A stretch of 64,000 bases of DNA from Luoshenia tenuis (GCF_014384745.1 NZ_JACRSO010000004.1:124001-188000); one strand, 5' to 3'; positions 54,110-62,592 are shown, counted from the stretch's first letter. Translations and numbers: made by a program. Notes: generated by a model from the letters alone, not told the origin.

Positions 54110-54147
54110 AAGCCCAGCTCCCAGTCCCGGAGCCGGGCTTTCTTCTT
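54110..54147 (+). terminator. Terminator of the hydrolase-DUF3006 operon (family E unit)
   Basis: GAAGCCCAGCTCC pairs with GGAGCCGGGCTTT, then a T/C tract. The same unit is repeated at 54202, 54299, 54563, 54809 and 55069. Confidence 0.75.
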
Positions 54148-55535
54148 CCCCTTGCCTCTCCTCCCGGGGCTAAAGCCCTTTTAACCGCACAGGCATTATT
54201 ATTTGAAGCCCAGCTCCCATTCCCGAAGCTGGGCTTTCTTCTTCCCCTTGCCTCTTCTCCCGGGGCTATCGCCCACCTAACCGCACACACGTTTTTATCG
54301 AAGCCCAGCTCCCACTCCCAGCGCCGGGCTTTCTCCTTTTCCCCCTTGCCTCCCTCGGCGGAGGGAGGTGGCAGGCGCAGCCTGACGGAGGGAGCGCCGT
54401 CCCCCTCCCATTGCATAAGTTTCATATAAAATTCAGCCCACATCAGCCCGTCATTCAGCGCCCGGCCCGTGGTCGGGCGAAAAATCTCTCGCCCACCTCT
54501 CGCCAACGCCTATCCACTCCCCCGGGGTTATCACCCTTTTAACCGCACACACGTTTTTTATCAAAGCCCAGCTCCCACTCCCAGAGCCGGACTTCCTCTT
54601 CCCCTTGCCTCCCTCGGCGCAGGGAGGTGGCAGGCGCAGCCTGACGGAGGGAGCGTTGTCCCGCCCCATCCGCATAGGCTACGTTATAAAATTCAGCCCA
54701 CGCCAGCCTATCATTCTTCGCCCGGCCCGTGGTCGGGCGCAAAATCTCTCGCCAACGCCTATCCACTCCCCGGGGCTAAAGCCCTCTTAATCGCATAGAC
54801 GTTATGAATTGAAGCCCAGCTCACATTCCTGAAGCCGGGCTTTCTCTTCCCCCTTGCCTCCCTCGGCGGAGGGAGGTGGCAGGCGCAGTCTGACGGAGGG
54901 AGCGTTGTCCCGCCCCATCCGCATAGGCTACGTTATAAAAATTCGCCTCGTGCTAGCCTGTCATTCAGAGCGTGGCACACCGCGCGAAGAATCTATTGCT
55001 TCCCTCCCGCTCGTGCCTTTCCACACCCCCGGGGTTATCACCCTTTTAACCGCACACACGTTTTTTATCAAAGCCCAGCTCCCACTCCCAGCGCCGGGCT
55101 TTCTCCTTCCCCTTGCCTCCCTCGGCGCAGGGAGGTGGCAGGCGCAGCCTGACGGAGGGAGCGCCGTCCCCCTCCCATTGCATAAGTTTCATATAAAATT
55201 TAGCCCACTTCGGCCCGTCATTCAGCGCCCGCCACCGTTCAAACACGTCCCCGGCGGGCGCAAGCATATAAATGCGCACAAAAGTGGGCGCGGCAGGGTG
55301 GGCGGCCAGCCCCGCGCGAAAAATCTCCCGTTTTCCTGCCCGGCCGCGCCTGCGCCACCCGCCTCCCAAATCCACTTTTCCTTCGCGCCCCGGTGCTTTC
55401 CACGCCGCCGCTTTCCCGCCCCCATGTTCCTCCCCTCTTTTGCCCCGCAACGGAAAGCGCGCCCAGCCCATCTGCCATTCCAGATGTGCCGGGCGCGTTT
55501 CCCTCACTGCTTTCGCTTCAAAAGTGTGTTCCCCT
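54148..55535 (+). repeat. Repeat region with tandem terminator units and family A copies
   Basis: No gene. Five further C plus E units (for example 54173-54240 and 54262-54335), four family A copies of the GGCGGAGGGAGG or GGCGCAGGGAGG subtype at 54349-54394, 54608-54652, 54857-54901 and 55116-55161, and long blocks duplicated at about 250-bp intervals containing ATAAAATTCAGCCCAC. The last 300 bp before 55535 are C-rich single-copy sequence. Confidence 0.82.
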
Positions 55536-55563
55536 GGCGGCGCTTCCCCCTTTGCGCGCCGCC
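55536..55563 (-). terminator. Possible terminator hairpin after the GH5 gene
   Basis: GGCGGCGC pairs with GCGCCGCC 8 bp past the stop; no T-run follows, so termination strength is doubtful. Confidence 0.45.
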
Positions 55564-55571
55564 CTATGGCA

Positions 55572-57272
55572 TTAACAGCCGAACCGGATGTTCTGCAACC
55601 GGGCCCGGCCGCTGGCCACCGTCAATTTCACCTGTACTGCTTCCCCTTCGGGGATGGTGCCCAATTCTATCCGCTGGGGTTTATCCGTCGAGGGCGCCAG
55701 CAGCACCGCCCGCTCCGGGCAGCCCGGTATCTCCACCAGCAGCTCCGCCTCCTCATCGGCGTAATAGTCCAGCGCCAGCGGGCAGGGCTGCGCCACATCT
55801 CTTATGGTGTAGCAGGCAAAGCTGCCGTCCCTAAGCCCCAGCAGCAGGCGGCTGCGCCAGGGGGCGCGGTGATCCCGCCCGGGCTTCTTTTTCATAAACT
55901 GCGTCCAGTGCGGCTTATCCGGCGCCACATACCCCGGCTCCGGCATGATGTGCATGCCGTCGGCCAGGCGGAAATCAAACAGGTTGCCGTAGGCGTATCC
56001 CCCGTCAAAGGAGAGGCCGCGCCCGGGCACCGGGTCGTAACTCACCGCCGGGATGGCGATGCCCGGCCGGCGCAGGATGTGCTTATCGCTCTCCAGGTCG
56101 ATGCGGCGGCAGTTCTCCAGCTTGACGTTTTCCAGCAGCTGGTCAAAGATGGCCTGGCTCTTCTCAAAACTGGGCTTGGTGCCGCCCTCGCAGTAATCCC
56201 GCACTAGCGCCCAGTCCTCGGGCAGGGGGAACCCGTACCCGTGGTGGGAGATCCCGGGCTGGTCTGCCACCTTAAAGCACCACATGTTAAAGCCGATGTG
56301 GTACTGCACGTGCATCTCAAAGAAGGTGGCCATCCAGTCGTTGGAGCCGTTGGTCTCCCCCAGCCAGACCGGCACGTTCAGCTCGGCGGATTTGGCCAGG
56401 TAGCCCATCATGCTGCCCGGCTCGGGCGAGGCGCCGTAGCAGTGCACGTGGATGCACCAGTTGTGGCACTCCGGGTCCATATCCTGGTCGAAGATCTCCA
56501 GGCGGCTGGAAAAGCGGTGCCCCTCGATGGAGAGCATGTGCCGCCGGTCGATCTTGCGGATGCGGGCGATCAGCTCGTCGTAAAACCGGGAGAGCTGGGG
56601 CAGCAGGTAATCCCACTGGGGCGGGGAGAGCGGCTCGTTGAGCAGGTCGTACCCGCCTACGATCCAGCGGTCCTTATAGCGGCTGGCTAGCTCCTCCCAA
56701 AGGCGGATGGTGCGCTCGTAATTCTCAGCCTCAAACATGTGGGGCACGTTGTCCAGCCCGTCGTCGCAGGCGATGCCGCTCTGCCCGCCCGGGGCGGCGT
56801 GCAGGTCCAGGATGGCGTAGATGCGGTACTGCTCGCACCAGTCCAAGATCTGGTCCAGCATGGCAAAGGAATCCTCGTTCCAGTTGTAGCCCGGCTCCTC
56901 GGGCAAAAAGGCCCAGGCGCAAAGCGGCAGGCGGATGGAGTTGTACCCATCCTCCGCCACCTGGGCGATATCTTTTTCACCTAAATAGTTGCGGTACCAC
57001 CGGGGCCAGAACCCGTCCCGGTAAGCGCTGCCGCACAGCTCGGCGATGGTGGCACTCATGGAGCGGGCGCGGTCCATCCGCCCGGGCAGGCGGAAGTCCT
57101 CCCCCCAGTCCTGCAGGCCGTTGGTGCCCCCCACCATGAAGCCCTCGGGGTTGTTCCAGTTGCCCATGCCCCAGCCCCGCAGGATGACCTCCTCGCCCTT
57201 TCCGTTGACCATGATGCGCCCCTGGGTGTGGAGAAAGCCCTCCACCCGCTGGCGGCTAAAACAGTTTGCCAT
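55572..57272 (-). CDS. GH5-family glycoside hydrolase, cytoplasmic
   Basis: Retaining glycosidase of 566 residues with a (beta/alpha)8 catalytic domain at about 30-400 and a beta-rich C-terminal part. The acid/base is Glu213 (YDLLNEPLSPP) and the nucleophile Glu306 (VPVWLGETNGS); HVHCYG and WCFKVADQPG line the expected cleft. No signal peptide, so it should act on imported oligosaccharides, unlike most secreted cellulases. Substrate within GH5 (beta-glucan, mannan or glucosylceramide-like) is not assigned. GAAGGGGG at 8 nt supports the ATG at 57272. Single gene. Confidence 0.9.
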   Translation of the reverse strand: MANCFSRQRVEGFLHTQGRIMVNGKGEEVILRGWGMGNWNNPEGFMVGGTNGLQDWGEDFRLPGRMDRARSMSATIAELCGSAYRDGFWPRWYRNYLGEKDIAQVAEDGYNSIRLPLCAWAFLPEEPGYNWNEDSFAMLDQILDWCEQYRIYAILDLHAAPGGQSGIACDDGLDNVPHMFEAENYERTIRLWEELASRYKDRWIVGGYDLLNEPLSPPQWDYLLPQLSRFYDELIARIRKIDRRHMLSIEGHRFSSRLEIFDQDMDPECHNWCIHVHCYGASPEPGSMMGYLAKSAELNVPVWLGETNGSNDWMATFFEMHVQYHIGFNMWCFKVADQPGISHHGYGFPLPEDWALVRDYCEGGTKPSFEKSQAIFDQLLENVKLENCRRIDLESDKHILRRPGIAIPAVSYDPVPGRGLSFDGGYAYGNLFDFRLADGMHIMPEPGYVAPDKPHWTQFMKKKPGRDHRAPWRSRLLLGLRDGSFACYTIRDVAQPCPLALDYYADEEAELLVEIPGCPERAVLLAPSTDKPQRIELGTIPEGEAVQVKLTVASGRARLQNIRFGC

Positions 57273-57355
57273 GGTTTAATCCCCCTTCATTGGCGTGGCG
57301 GCAAAGGGCGGGGCCTTGCGCTCTCTCGCTCTTTACGCGCTGTTAATCTTTCTCC

Positions 57356-57385
57356 ATTATAAGGGCGCGCGCAACGGGGAAACAA
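57356..57385 (-). promoter_or_regulatory. Probable promoter of the GH5 gene
   Basis: TTGTTT (57380-57385), 18-bp spacer, TATAAT (57356-57361) on the minus strand, about 85 bp before the start. Confidence 0.6.
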
Positions 57386-57485
57386 GGCCGGTTTTTTTAC
57401 CTCTATAGGGGGCATTTTTTGGGGATGGCCCCCCTGCCGGGCCGATCCCACGCGTTCTACCATCTCTTTCCAGACGGAAAACGGG

Positions 57486-57514
57486 TTGACAGGGTGTTGC
57501 GCGGCGCGTAGAAT
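57486..57514 (+). promoter_or_regulatory. Promoter of the c-di-GMP riboswitch transcript
   Basis: TTGACA (57486-57491), 17-bp spacer, TAGAAT (57509-57514). Confidence 0.8.
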
Positions 57515-57560
57515 GGGGGTCGAAAGTATTATATAAAATGTAGTACTTCATAACAAAATA

Positions 57561-57645
57561 TCGTCGGCAAACCGGCCGAAAGGCTGGGACGCAAAGCTAG
57601 AGGGCCTTCACCGCCACAATGGGGTATGGCAGCCAGTTGCACCTT
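57561..57645 (+). promoter_or_regulatory. Cyclic di-GMP-I (GEMM) riboswitch
   Basis: The conserved core is clear: GGCAAACC at 57575, the GAAA tetraloop stem GGCCGAAAGGCT, then GGGACGCAAAGC at 57595-57596, a GGGCCT segment, and on the 3' side ATGGCAGCCAGTTGC near 57627. These match the GEMM-I class in order and spacing. A terminator hairpin follows at 57661, so ligand binding probably decides read-through into the wall protein gene. Confidence 0.92.
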
Positions 57646-57660
57646 TTCCGCGCCTTTTAT

Positions 57661-57700
57661 GGGGCGGCCTTCTTGCAATGCAATGGGGGCCGTCCCTTTT
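57661..57700 (+). terminator. Riboswitch expression-platform terminator
   Basis: GGGGCGGCC (57661-57669) pairs with GGCCGTCCC (57688-57696) with one G-U pair, then TTTT. It lies 50 bp upstream of the coding start. Confidence 0.75.
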
Positions 57701-57752
57701 GCGTGTTTCCCCTTTTGGGTCTTGCCGGCGGATCAGAGAGGATGAAAGACAA

Positions 57753-59765
57753 ATGAAGCATCATGTAAAGGCGTTTTTGGCGCTGGCGCTGGCGGTCTGC
57801 CTGCTGCCCCTGCCCGCTACGGGGCTGGCCGCGGGCGAGGAAGTCACCGGCATCGAAAGCCTGGAGCAGCTGGGGCAGATCACTGCCTCGGGCAGCTACC
57901 GGCTGGATGCCGACATCACCGTGCCGGACGGGGTCATGCTGACCGTGCCGGCGGAGCTGACCATCACCCTGGATTTAAACGGCCATAAGGTGGAAAAGCC
58001 CCAGGGCAACGGCCGTATCTTGGATAACTACGGCACCATGGTCATTAACGATTCCAAGGGCACCGGCGTGGTGGACGCCTACCGCAACGCCGTGGGCAAC
58101 TTCGGCCATATGACCGTCAACGGCGGCACCTTTATCACCCACTCGACCGAGGGCGGCACCGCTATTTTGAACGAGGCCGGCGGCACCATGGTCTTTAACG
58201 ACGTGACGGTCAACGCCTCCAACTTTGCCCACGTCAACGAGGGGACCTGCACCATCAACGCCGGGGCGTTCCACTCCACCTCCTCCAACCGCAACCCCAG
58301 CTTTGCCTACTGCGTGCGCAATTCCAATATCATGACGGTGAATAACGCCACCATCACCGGCATCCAGGGCGCGCTGGCCTCCAATGCCGGCACGCTGACG
58401 GTAAAGGGCGGCAATTTCTCTACCGATTGGAATGATTCCGCCTCTTTCTACGCGCTCTACATCGCCGGCGAGGCGGATGTGGTGCAGGGCTTTGTGTACG
58501 GGGGCAACTTCTCCAGCCCCAAACACGCCATCCACATCGGCAACGATAATACGAACGGCGACGGCGGCATCAATGCCGACGCCACCACGACGATTTACGG
58601 CGGCACCTTTAACGGCGGCATTTCGGCCATCTACGGCGCCCAGGTCACCGGCAACCCCTATGTGGAGGGCGGCACCTACCTTAAAAACGGCGCGCCCGAC
58701 CCGGTGGTAAAAAGCTACCTGGCAAACGGCTTCATCTTTGAGGAGAGCACCGGCAAGGTGAAGGACGCGCGCATCAGCGCCGTAACGCTGGATCGCGGCA
58801 GCGCTACCCTTAACCCCGGGGATACCCTGCTTTTGAATGCCACTGTCACCGGCGGCGAGGCGGCGGATAAGACCGTGGCCTTTGCCAGCAGCGACGCATC
58901 TGTCGCCGCCGTGGACGCCCAGGGCAACGTAACCGCCCGGGCCGCCGGCAGCGCCGAGATCACCGCCACAGCGGGGGATAAGCGCGCCACGTGCACCGTT
59001 ATCGTGGTAGAAAAGGCCCAGCCTCCGCAGGTGGACCCGGATGAACCCGTGGATACCGTCACCCCCGGCCTGCCCCAGCAGGCGGCCGACGCGGTGAATC
59101 ATCAGCTTAAAGACGTGGTGGATCAGATCGTGACCGGCGGCACGCCGGATGCGGTCAGCCCCCAGACCCAGGCTGCCATCGCCCAGGCTGCCGAACAGGG
59201 CAGCGCCATCGCCCTGCAGGTGCAGGCCGCCCCGGTGACCCCCCAGGCGGCGGGCGCGGATGCGGAAAAAGCCCAGACCCTGGCCGGTGAAAACGGGCAG
59301 ATCGCCCAGTATCTGGATATCCGCCTGGTGATCACGGCCGACGGGCAGCCCATCGGCACGTTGGATAAGCTCGACGCGCCCATCAAAGTGCAGGTGCTGG
59401 TGCCCGAGGCGCTGCTCAAAGAGGGCCGCAGCTTCTATGTCATCCGGGTGCACGAGGGCGTGGCCCAAAAGCTGCCCCTGACCCTGAACGGCGCACTGGG
59501 CGAGTTTGAGACCGATGCGTTCTCCACCTACGCCCTGGCCTATGAGGATGAGCAGCCTGCCCAGGGCGGCGGCGAGGCCGTGCTGCCCACGCCGCAGCCC
59601 GCTGCCCCGGCCACGCCTACCCCGGCCCCCACGCAGTCTGCCGGCAGCACGCCGGATACCGGCGAGTCCGGCTCCCTGCTCCCCTATGTGATGCTGGCGC
59701 TGCTGGCCCTTGCGGCCATCATCTGCACGCTGGGCTATAAGCTGCGCGCGCATAGGGCCAAATAA
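57753..59765 (+). CDS. Cell-wall protein with beta-helix and Big2 domains, c-di-GMP riboswitch-controlled
   Basis: Secreted surface protein of 670 residues. Signal peptide at 1-27 (ending TGLAAG), a right-handed beta-helix-like region at about 60-340 (repeated GTMVIND, GHMTVNGGTF and GTLTVKGGNFS strands), a Big2 immunoglobulin-like domain at about 350-430 and a less defined domain at about 450-600. A Pro/Thr/Ala-rich stalk leads to the sorting signal STPDTGESG, a membrane helix and KLRAHRAK. The anchor is a variant of LPxTG (PDTGE). The ATG at 57753 has GAGAGGA upstream. Beta-helix wall proteins often bind polysaccharides or hosts; here the role is unknown. Confidence 0.9.
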   Translation: MKHHVKAFLALALAVCLLPLPATGLAAGEEVTGIESLEQLGQITASGSYRLDADITVPDGVMLTVPAELTITLDLNGHKVEKPQGNGRILDNYGTMVINDSKGTGVVDAYRNAVGNFGHMTVNGGTFITHSTEGGTAILNEAGGTMVFNDVTVNASNFAHVNEGTCTINAGAFHSTSSNRNPSFAYCVRNSNIMTVNNATITGIQGALASNAGTLTVKGGNFSTDWNDSASFYALYIAGEADVVQGFVYGGNFSSPKHAIHIGNDNTNGDGGINADATTTIYGGTFNGGISAIYGAQVTGNPYVEGGTYLKNGAPDPVVKSYLANGFIFEESTGKVKDARISAVTLDRGSATLNPGDTLLLNATVTGGEAADKTVAFASSDASVAAVDAQGNVTARAAGSAEITATAGDKRATCTVIVVEKAQPPQVDPDEPVDTVTPGLPQQAADAVNHQLKDVVDQIVTGGTPDAVSPQTQAAIAQAAEQGSAIALQVQAAPVTPQAAGADAEKAQTLAGENGQIAQYLDIRLVITADGQPIGTLDKLDAPIKVQVLVPEALLKEGRSFYVIRVHEGVAQKLPLTLNGALGEFETDAFSTYALAYEDEQPAQGGGEAVLPTPQPAAPATPTPAPTQSAGSTPDTGESGSLLPYVMLALLALAAIICTLGYKLRAHRAK

Positions 59766-59784
59766 ACTAAGGTTTTTGTTGCGA

Positions 59785-59823
59785 AAAAGGATCTGCGGGC
59801 ACAACCCCGTAGATCCTTTTTTT
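59785..59823 (+). terminator. Terminator of the wall protein gene
   Basis: GGATCTGCGGG pairs with CCCGTAGATCC, followed by seven T residues. Confidence 0.92.
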
Positions 59824-59865
59824 GCCCCCATGCGCAAAACCCATACTTTAACGTTCGCATCCTAT

Positions 59866-60005
59866 TGTCATTCAGAGCGCAGGCGAAGCCGGAGCGAAGA
59901 ATCTGATGCGTTGGCAAAGAAGTGACTCTTGAACTGTAGGGCTGGAGGACATGCGCAGCCAAGAAAGCGTCAAGAGATTCCTCGCCTGCGGCTTCGGAAT
60001 GACAG
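59866..60005 (-). repeat. Family B fold-back element, 140 bp, reverse orientation
   Basis: Begins TGTCATTCAGAGCG and ends CGGAATGACAG, the mirror of the copies at 16895, 17200 and 21971. Confidence 0.72.
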
Positions 60006-60988
60006 GTATGGCAAGGGTCGGGCTTCTACGCGCCTAAAACCAAAAACCACCTAAGCGGTAAGACGGGCGACAGCCCCTTCATTAAAGTATGGTTTTTTGT
60101 TCAGTAGAAAACCAAGGCTTCATGCGAAACAGGGAGAAAAGTTAGGGAACGTGTTTTATATGTTAAGGGAGCGCGGAACGAACGCCGCTAGTGGAAATCT
60201 ATAGTGCCCGCGCCCGGTGGGCGATGAAGGGCACGATGATTTCTGTGAGCGTAAGTTGAGGGCAAGTGCCCTTTGGCACGAAGGCCGAAACCTCAGCGAA
60301 CAGAGGTGGCCCCAGAGATGGTCCCGGTAAGTGAGTGCAGCGCTCTGTGAGCATGAGACAAAGGCGAGCGGCCAACGTGCCGCGAAGTCTGCGTCCATAG
60401 CGAACAGAGGGGGCGCAAGCAGGGGGATTCCGATTTCCCCCTTTACCCCCTTAACAATCCCTAAACCTAAAGGTCCTCTGTTCACTGTGGGTTCGCCCGT
60501 CGCGGCACTGCCGGCGCTCGTTCCGTACCCTCACAGAAATCATCGCTCGCTTTGCGGGTCCGTCAGCCTCTGTTCGTTACGGGTTCGCCCTGCGCGGCTT
60601 TCGCCCCTTGGGCTTACCTCGTACTCACAGAGTACTGCGTTCGCTGCATCCGGCACTGCCGGCGCTCACTCCGTACTCCACTGGCGGCGGGTGCTATAGA
60701 TTTCCCCAAACGGCCACTGAAGTGGAGGGGACGGAGGTTTTTCAAGCTCTCCGATGCTGATAAAAAGACATATTCTCCAATCGTTTCGCTTATGCTCCGC
60801 TGCTTGTTTTCCCTTTCTCTTGCCTCCCTCTGACGAGGGAGGTGGCGCACCCTTTGGGTGCGCCGGAGGGAGAGATTCCGTTGAACGAAACCCCATACTT
60901 ATCCATTCACTTCTCAGGCATGCCAAGTGCCATTCCGGGCCCTAGGCGAAGAATCGAACCGAGCGGCGTATGGCCCAATGCGAGAACT

Positions 60989-61033
60989 TCGGTGCAGGTA
61001 AGGTGCGTGCGCTAGCGCGTGGACCTGCACCGA
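60989..61033. other. Large hairpin of unknown role
   Basis: Perfect 11-bp arms TCGGTGCAGGT and ACCTGCACCGA (60989-60999 with 61023-61033) enclose a further GCGCTAGCGC dyad. No T-run on either side and no adjacent gene end. Confidence 0.5.
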
Positions 61034-61160
61034 CTTGGGGCGGGGAATGTTTTTGGTACATGCAGACGATCGCGCTGCCGGGCGCGGGAGGCTGTAAACC
61101 GGCGTGCGCCGGGGCGGCATGCACAATATAAACCATATGCGCAAAAGGGCGAACCTTTGC

Positions 61161-61190
61161 TTGCAAATGGGTGAGGATATGCAGTACAAT
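61161..61190 (+). promoter_or_regulatory. Probable promoter of the iron alcohol dehydrogenase gene
   Basis: TTGCAA (61161-61166), 18-bp spacer, TACAAT (61185-61190). Confidence 0.55.
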
Positions 61191-61250
61191 GTTTTTGGCA
61201 AACGTTTATTTTGAAAGTTAATAATCCAAGATGTGAAAGGAGCCAGAATC

Positions 61251-62447
61251 GTGAAAAGCTTTGATTTTTATTCTCCTACCGAGGTCGTCTTTGGTAAGGG
61301 CGGCGAACAGCAGGTGGGCGCGCTGGTCAAAAAATGGGGCGGCAAAAAGGTGCTGCTGCATTACGGCGGCAAGAGCGCTGAAAAATCCGGCCTGCTGGAT
61401 CGCGTCAAAGCCTCCCTTAAGGCGGAAGGGATCCCGTTCGTCAGCCTGGGCGGCGTGCAGCCCAACCCGCGCTTGAGCCTGATCTACGAGGGGATCGAAC
61501 TGTGCAAGGCCGAGGGGGTAGACTTTATCCTCGCGGTGGGCGGCGGATCGACCATCGACTCGGCCAAGGCCATCGGCGTGGGGCTGGGGCATCCGGACGA
61601 GGACGTGTGGGAATTTTATTTCGGCAAGCAGGTCCAAAAAATGGCGCCGGTGGGCGTGGTGCTGACCATCGCCGCCGCGGGCTCCGAGACCTCGAACTCC
61701 TCCGTAGTCACCAAGGTGGAAGAGGATGGCACGCACGTTAAGCGCTCCATCGATCAGGACGCCATCCGCCCCAAATTTGCGGTGATGAACCCCGAACTGA
61801 TCTACACGCTGCCTAAATACCAGATCGGCTGCGGCATTGCGGACATTATCATGCACACGCTGGAGCGCTATTTCTCCGCTGCCGAAACGCTGGGCAACGA
61901 TTTGACCGACCGGATCGCCGAGTCCGTCTTAAAGACCATGATCCAGTACGGGCCGCAGTATCTGGCCACGCCTGACGATTACAAGGCGGCCTCCGAGGTG
62001 ATGTGGGCCGGTTCCATCTCCCACAACAACATGACCGGCTGCGGCAACGGCGGCGATTTTGCCACCCACCTGATCGGCCACGAGCTCAGCGCGCGCTACG
62101 ATGCGGCGCACGGCGCGACCCTGACCGCGGTTTGGGGCGCCTGGGCGCGGTATGTGATGAGCGAAAATGTGCTGCGCTTTGCGCAGTACGCCGTTAACGT
62201 TTGGGGCTGCGACTTTGATTCGGCCGATCCCGAGCGCACGGCGCTTGCGGGTATCGCCTGCACGGAGAAATTCTTCGCCTCCATCGGCATGCCCATCAAC
62301 ATCCCCCAGATCCAGAGCGGCGTGACCGAGGAGGATATGGCGGCGATGGCGGACATGTGCGTGTCCCGCGGGCGTACGGCCATTGGCGGGTTTAAAAAGC
62401 TGAGCCGGGATGATGTGTACAACATCTACGTGGCGGCCAACCGCTAA
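61251..62447 (+). CDS. Iron-containing alcohol dehydrogenase (butanol dehydrogenase type)
   Basis: NAD(P)H-dependent dehydrogenase of 398 residues, group III, closest by pattern to YqhD/Bdh enzymes that reduce aldehydes to alcohols. Nucleotide motif GGGSTIDSAKAIG; metal ligands in YQIGCGIADIIMHTLERYF (Asp, His) and GHELSARYDAAHGATL (two His). The start is probably the GTG at 61251 with AAAGGAG at 8 nt, giving the usual MKSFDFYSPTEVVFG opening; a TTG- or ATG-like start upstream would add only MKGARI. It converges with the Mrp gene; separate terminators lie between. Confidence 0.93.
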   Translation: MKSFDFYSPTEVVFGKGGEQQVGALVKKWGGKKVLLHYGGKSAEKSGLLDRVKASLKAEGIPFVSLGGVQPNPRLSLIYEGIELCKAEGVDFILAVGGGSTIDSAKAIGVGLGHPDEDVWEFYFGKQVQKMAPVGVVLTIAAAGSETSNSSVVTKVEEDGTHVKRSIDQDAIRPKFAVMNPELIYTLPKYQIGCGIADIIMHTLERYFSAAETLGNDLTDRIAESVLKTMIQYGPQYLATPDDYKAASEVMWAGSISHNNMTGCGNGGDFATHLIGHELSARYDAAHGATLTAVWGAWARYVMSENVLRFAQYAVNVWGCDFDSADPERTALAGIACTEKFFASIGMPINIPQIQSGVTEEDMAAMADMCVSRGRTAIGGFKKLSRDDVYNIYVAANR

Positions 62448-62468
62448 GGGATAAAAGAGAAGTAAGGG

Positions 62469-62537
62469 AAAAGAGCCGGAAGGTAGACCGGGCGGCGGGC
62501 GCAGCGCCTTTGCCGCCCGCCCCCGCAGCTCTTTTTT
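62469..62537 (+). terminator. Terminator of the alcohol dehydrogenase gene
   Basis: A long hairpin (AAAAGAGC...GCTCTTTT with GGGCGGC/GCCGCCC inside) followed by a run of T. Confidence 0.82.
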
Positions 62538-62555
62538 AATGATCCCAACCGGGCG

Positions 62556-62592
62556 TGAAAAAGCCGCCCCCCGTTTTTGGGGGACGGCTTTT
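62556..62592 (-). terminator. Terminator of the Mrp gene
   Basis: On the transcript AAAAGCCGTCCCCC pairs with GGGGGGCGGCTT, then TTTTTC. Confidence 0.88.

Larger units (their letters stand above)
10086..60884 (+). repeat. Dispersed family A palindromic repeat (extent of all copies)
   Basis: By eye there are 30 copies of about 45-52 bp (one a half copy), all between genes and all in the same orientation. First hairpin CCTCCCTC/GAGGGAGG with a 3-6 base loop; second hairpin of variable sequence but kept pairing; then GGAGGGAG, which can also pair with the first arm. Starts: 10086, 13583, 13836, 14414, 14754, 17064, 22139, 27073, 27445, 27668, 28159, 30881, 31052, 31222, 32813, 33093, 36708, 36986, 37169, 37343, 41325 (half), 41627, 50105, 52167, 52613, 54349, 54608, 54857, 55116, 60833. 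Confidence 0.9.
59824..61160 (+). repeat. Repeat region between wall protein and iron alcohol dehydrogenase
   Basis: No gene. A complete family B element in reverse orientation (59866-60005), family G (about 60089-60143), D-like sequence in both orientations (about 60187-60420 and 60480-60690), family F (about 60704-60830) joined to a family A copy (60833-60884), and an isolated strong hairpin at 60989-61033. Confidence 0.82.

Noticed and set aside
57975..59837. 620-codon open frame antisense to the wall protein gene
   Set aside because: It lies on the opposite strand of a protein with signal peptide, beta-helix, Big2 domain and sorting signal, and has no ribosome binding site.
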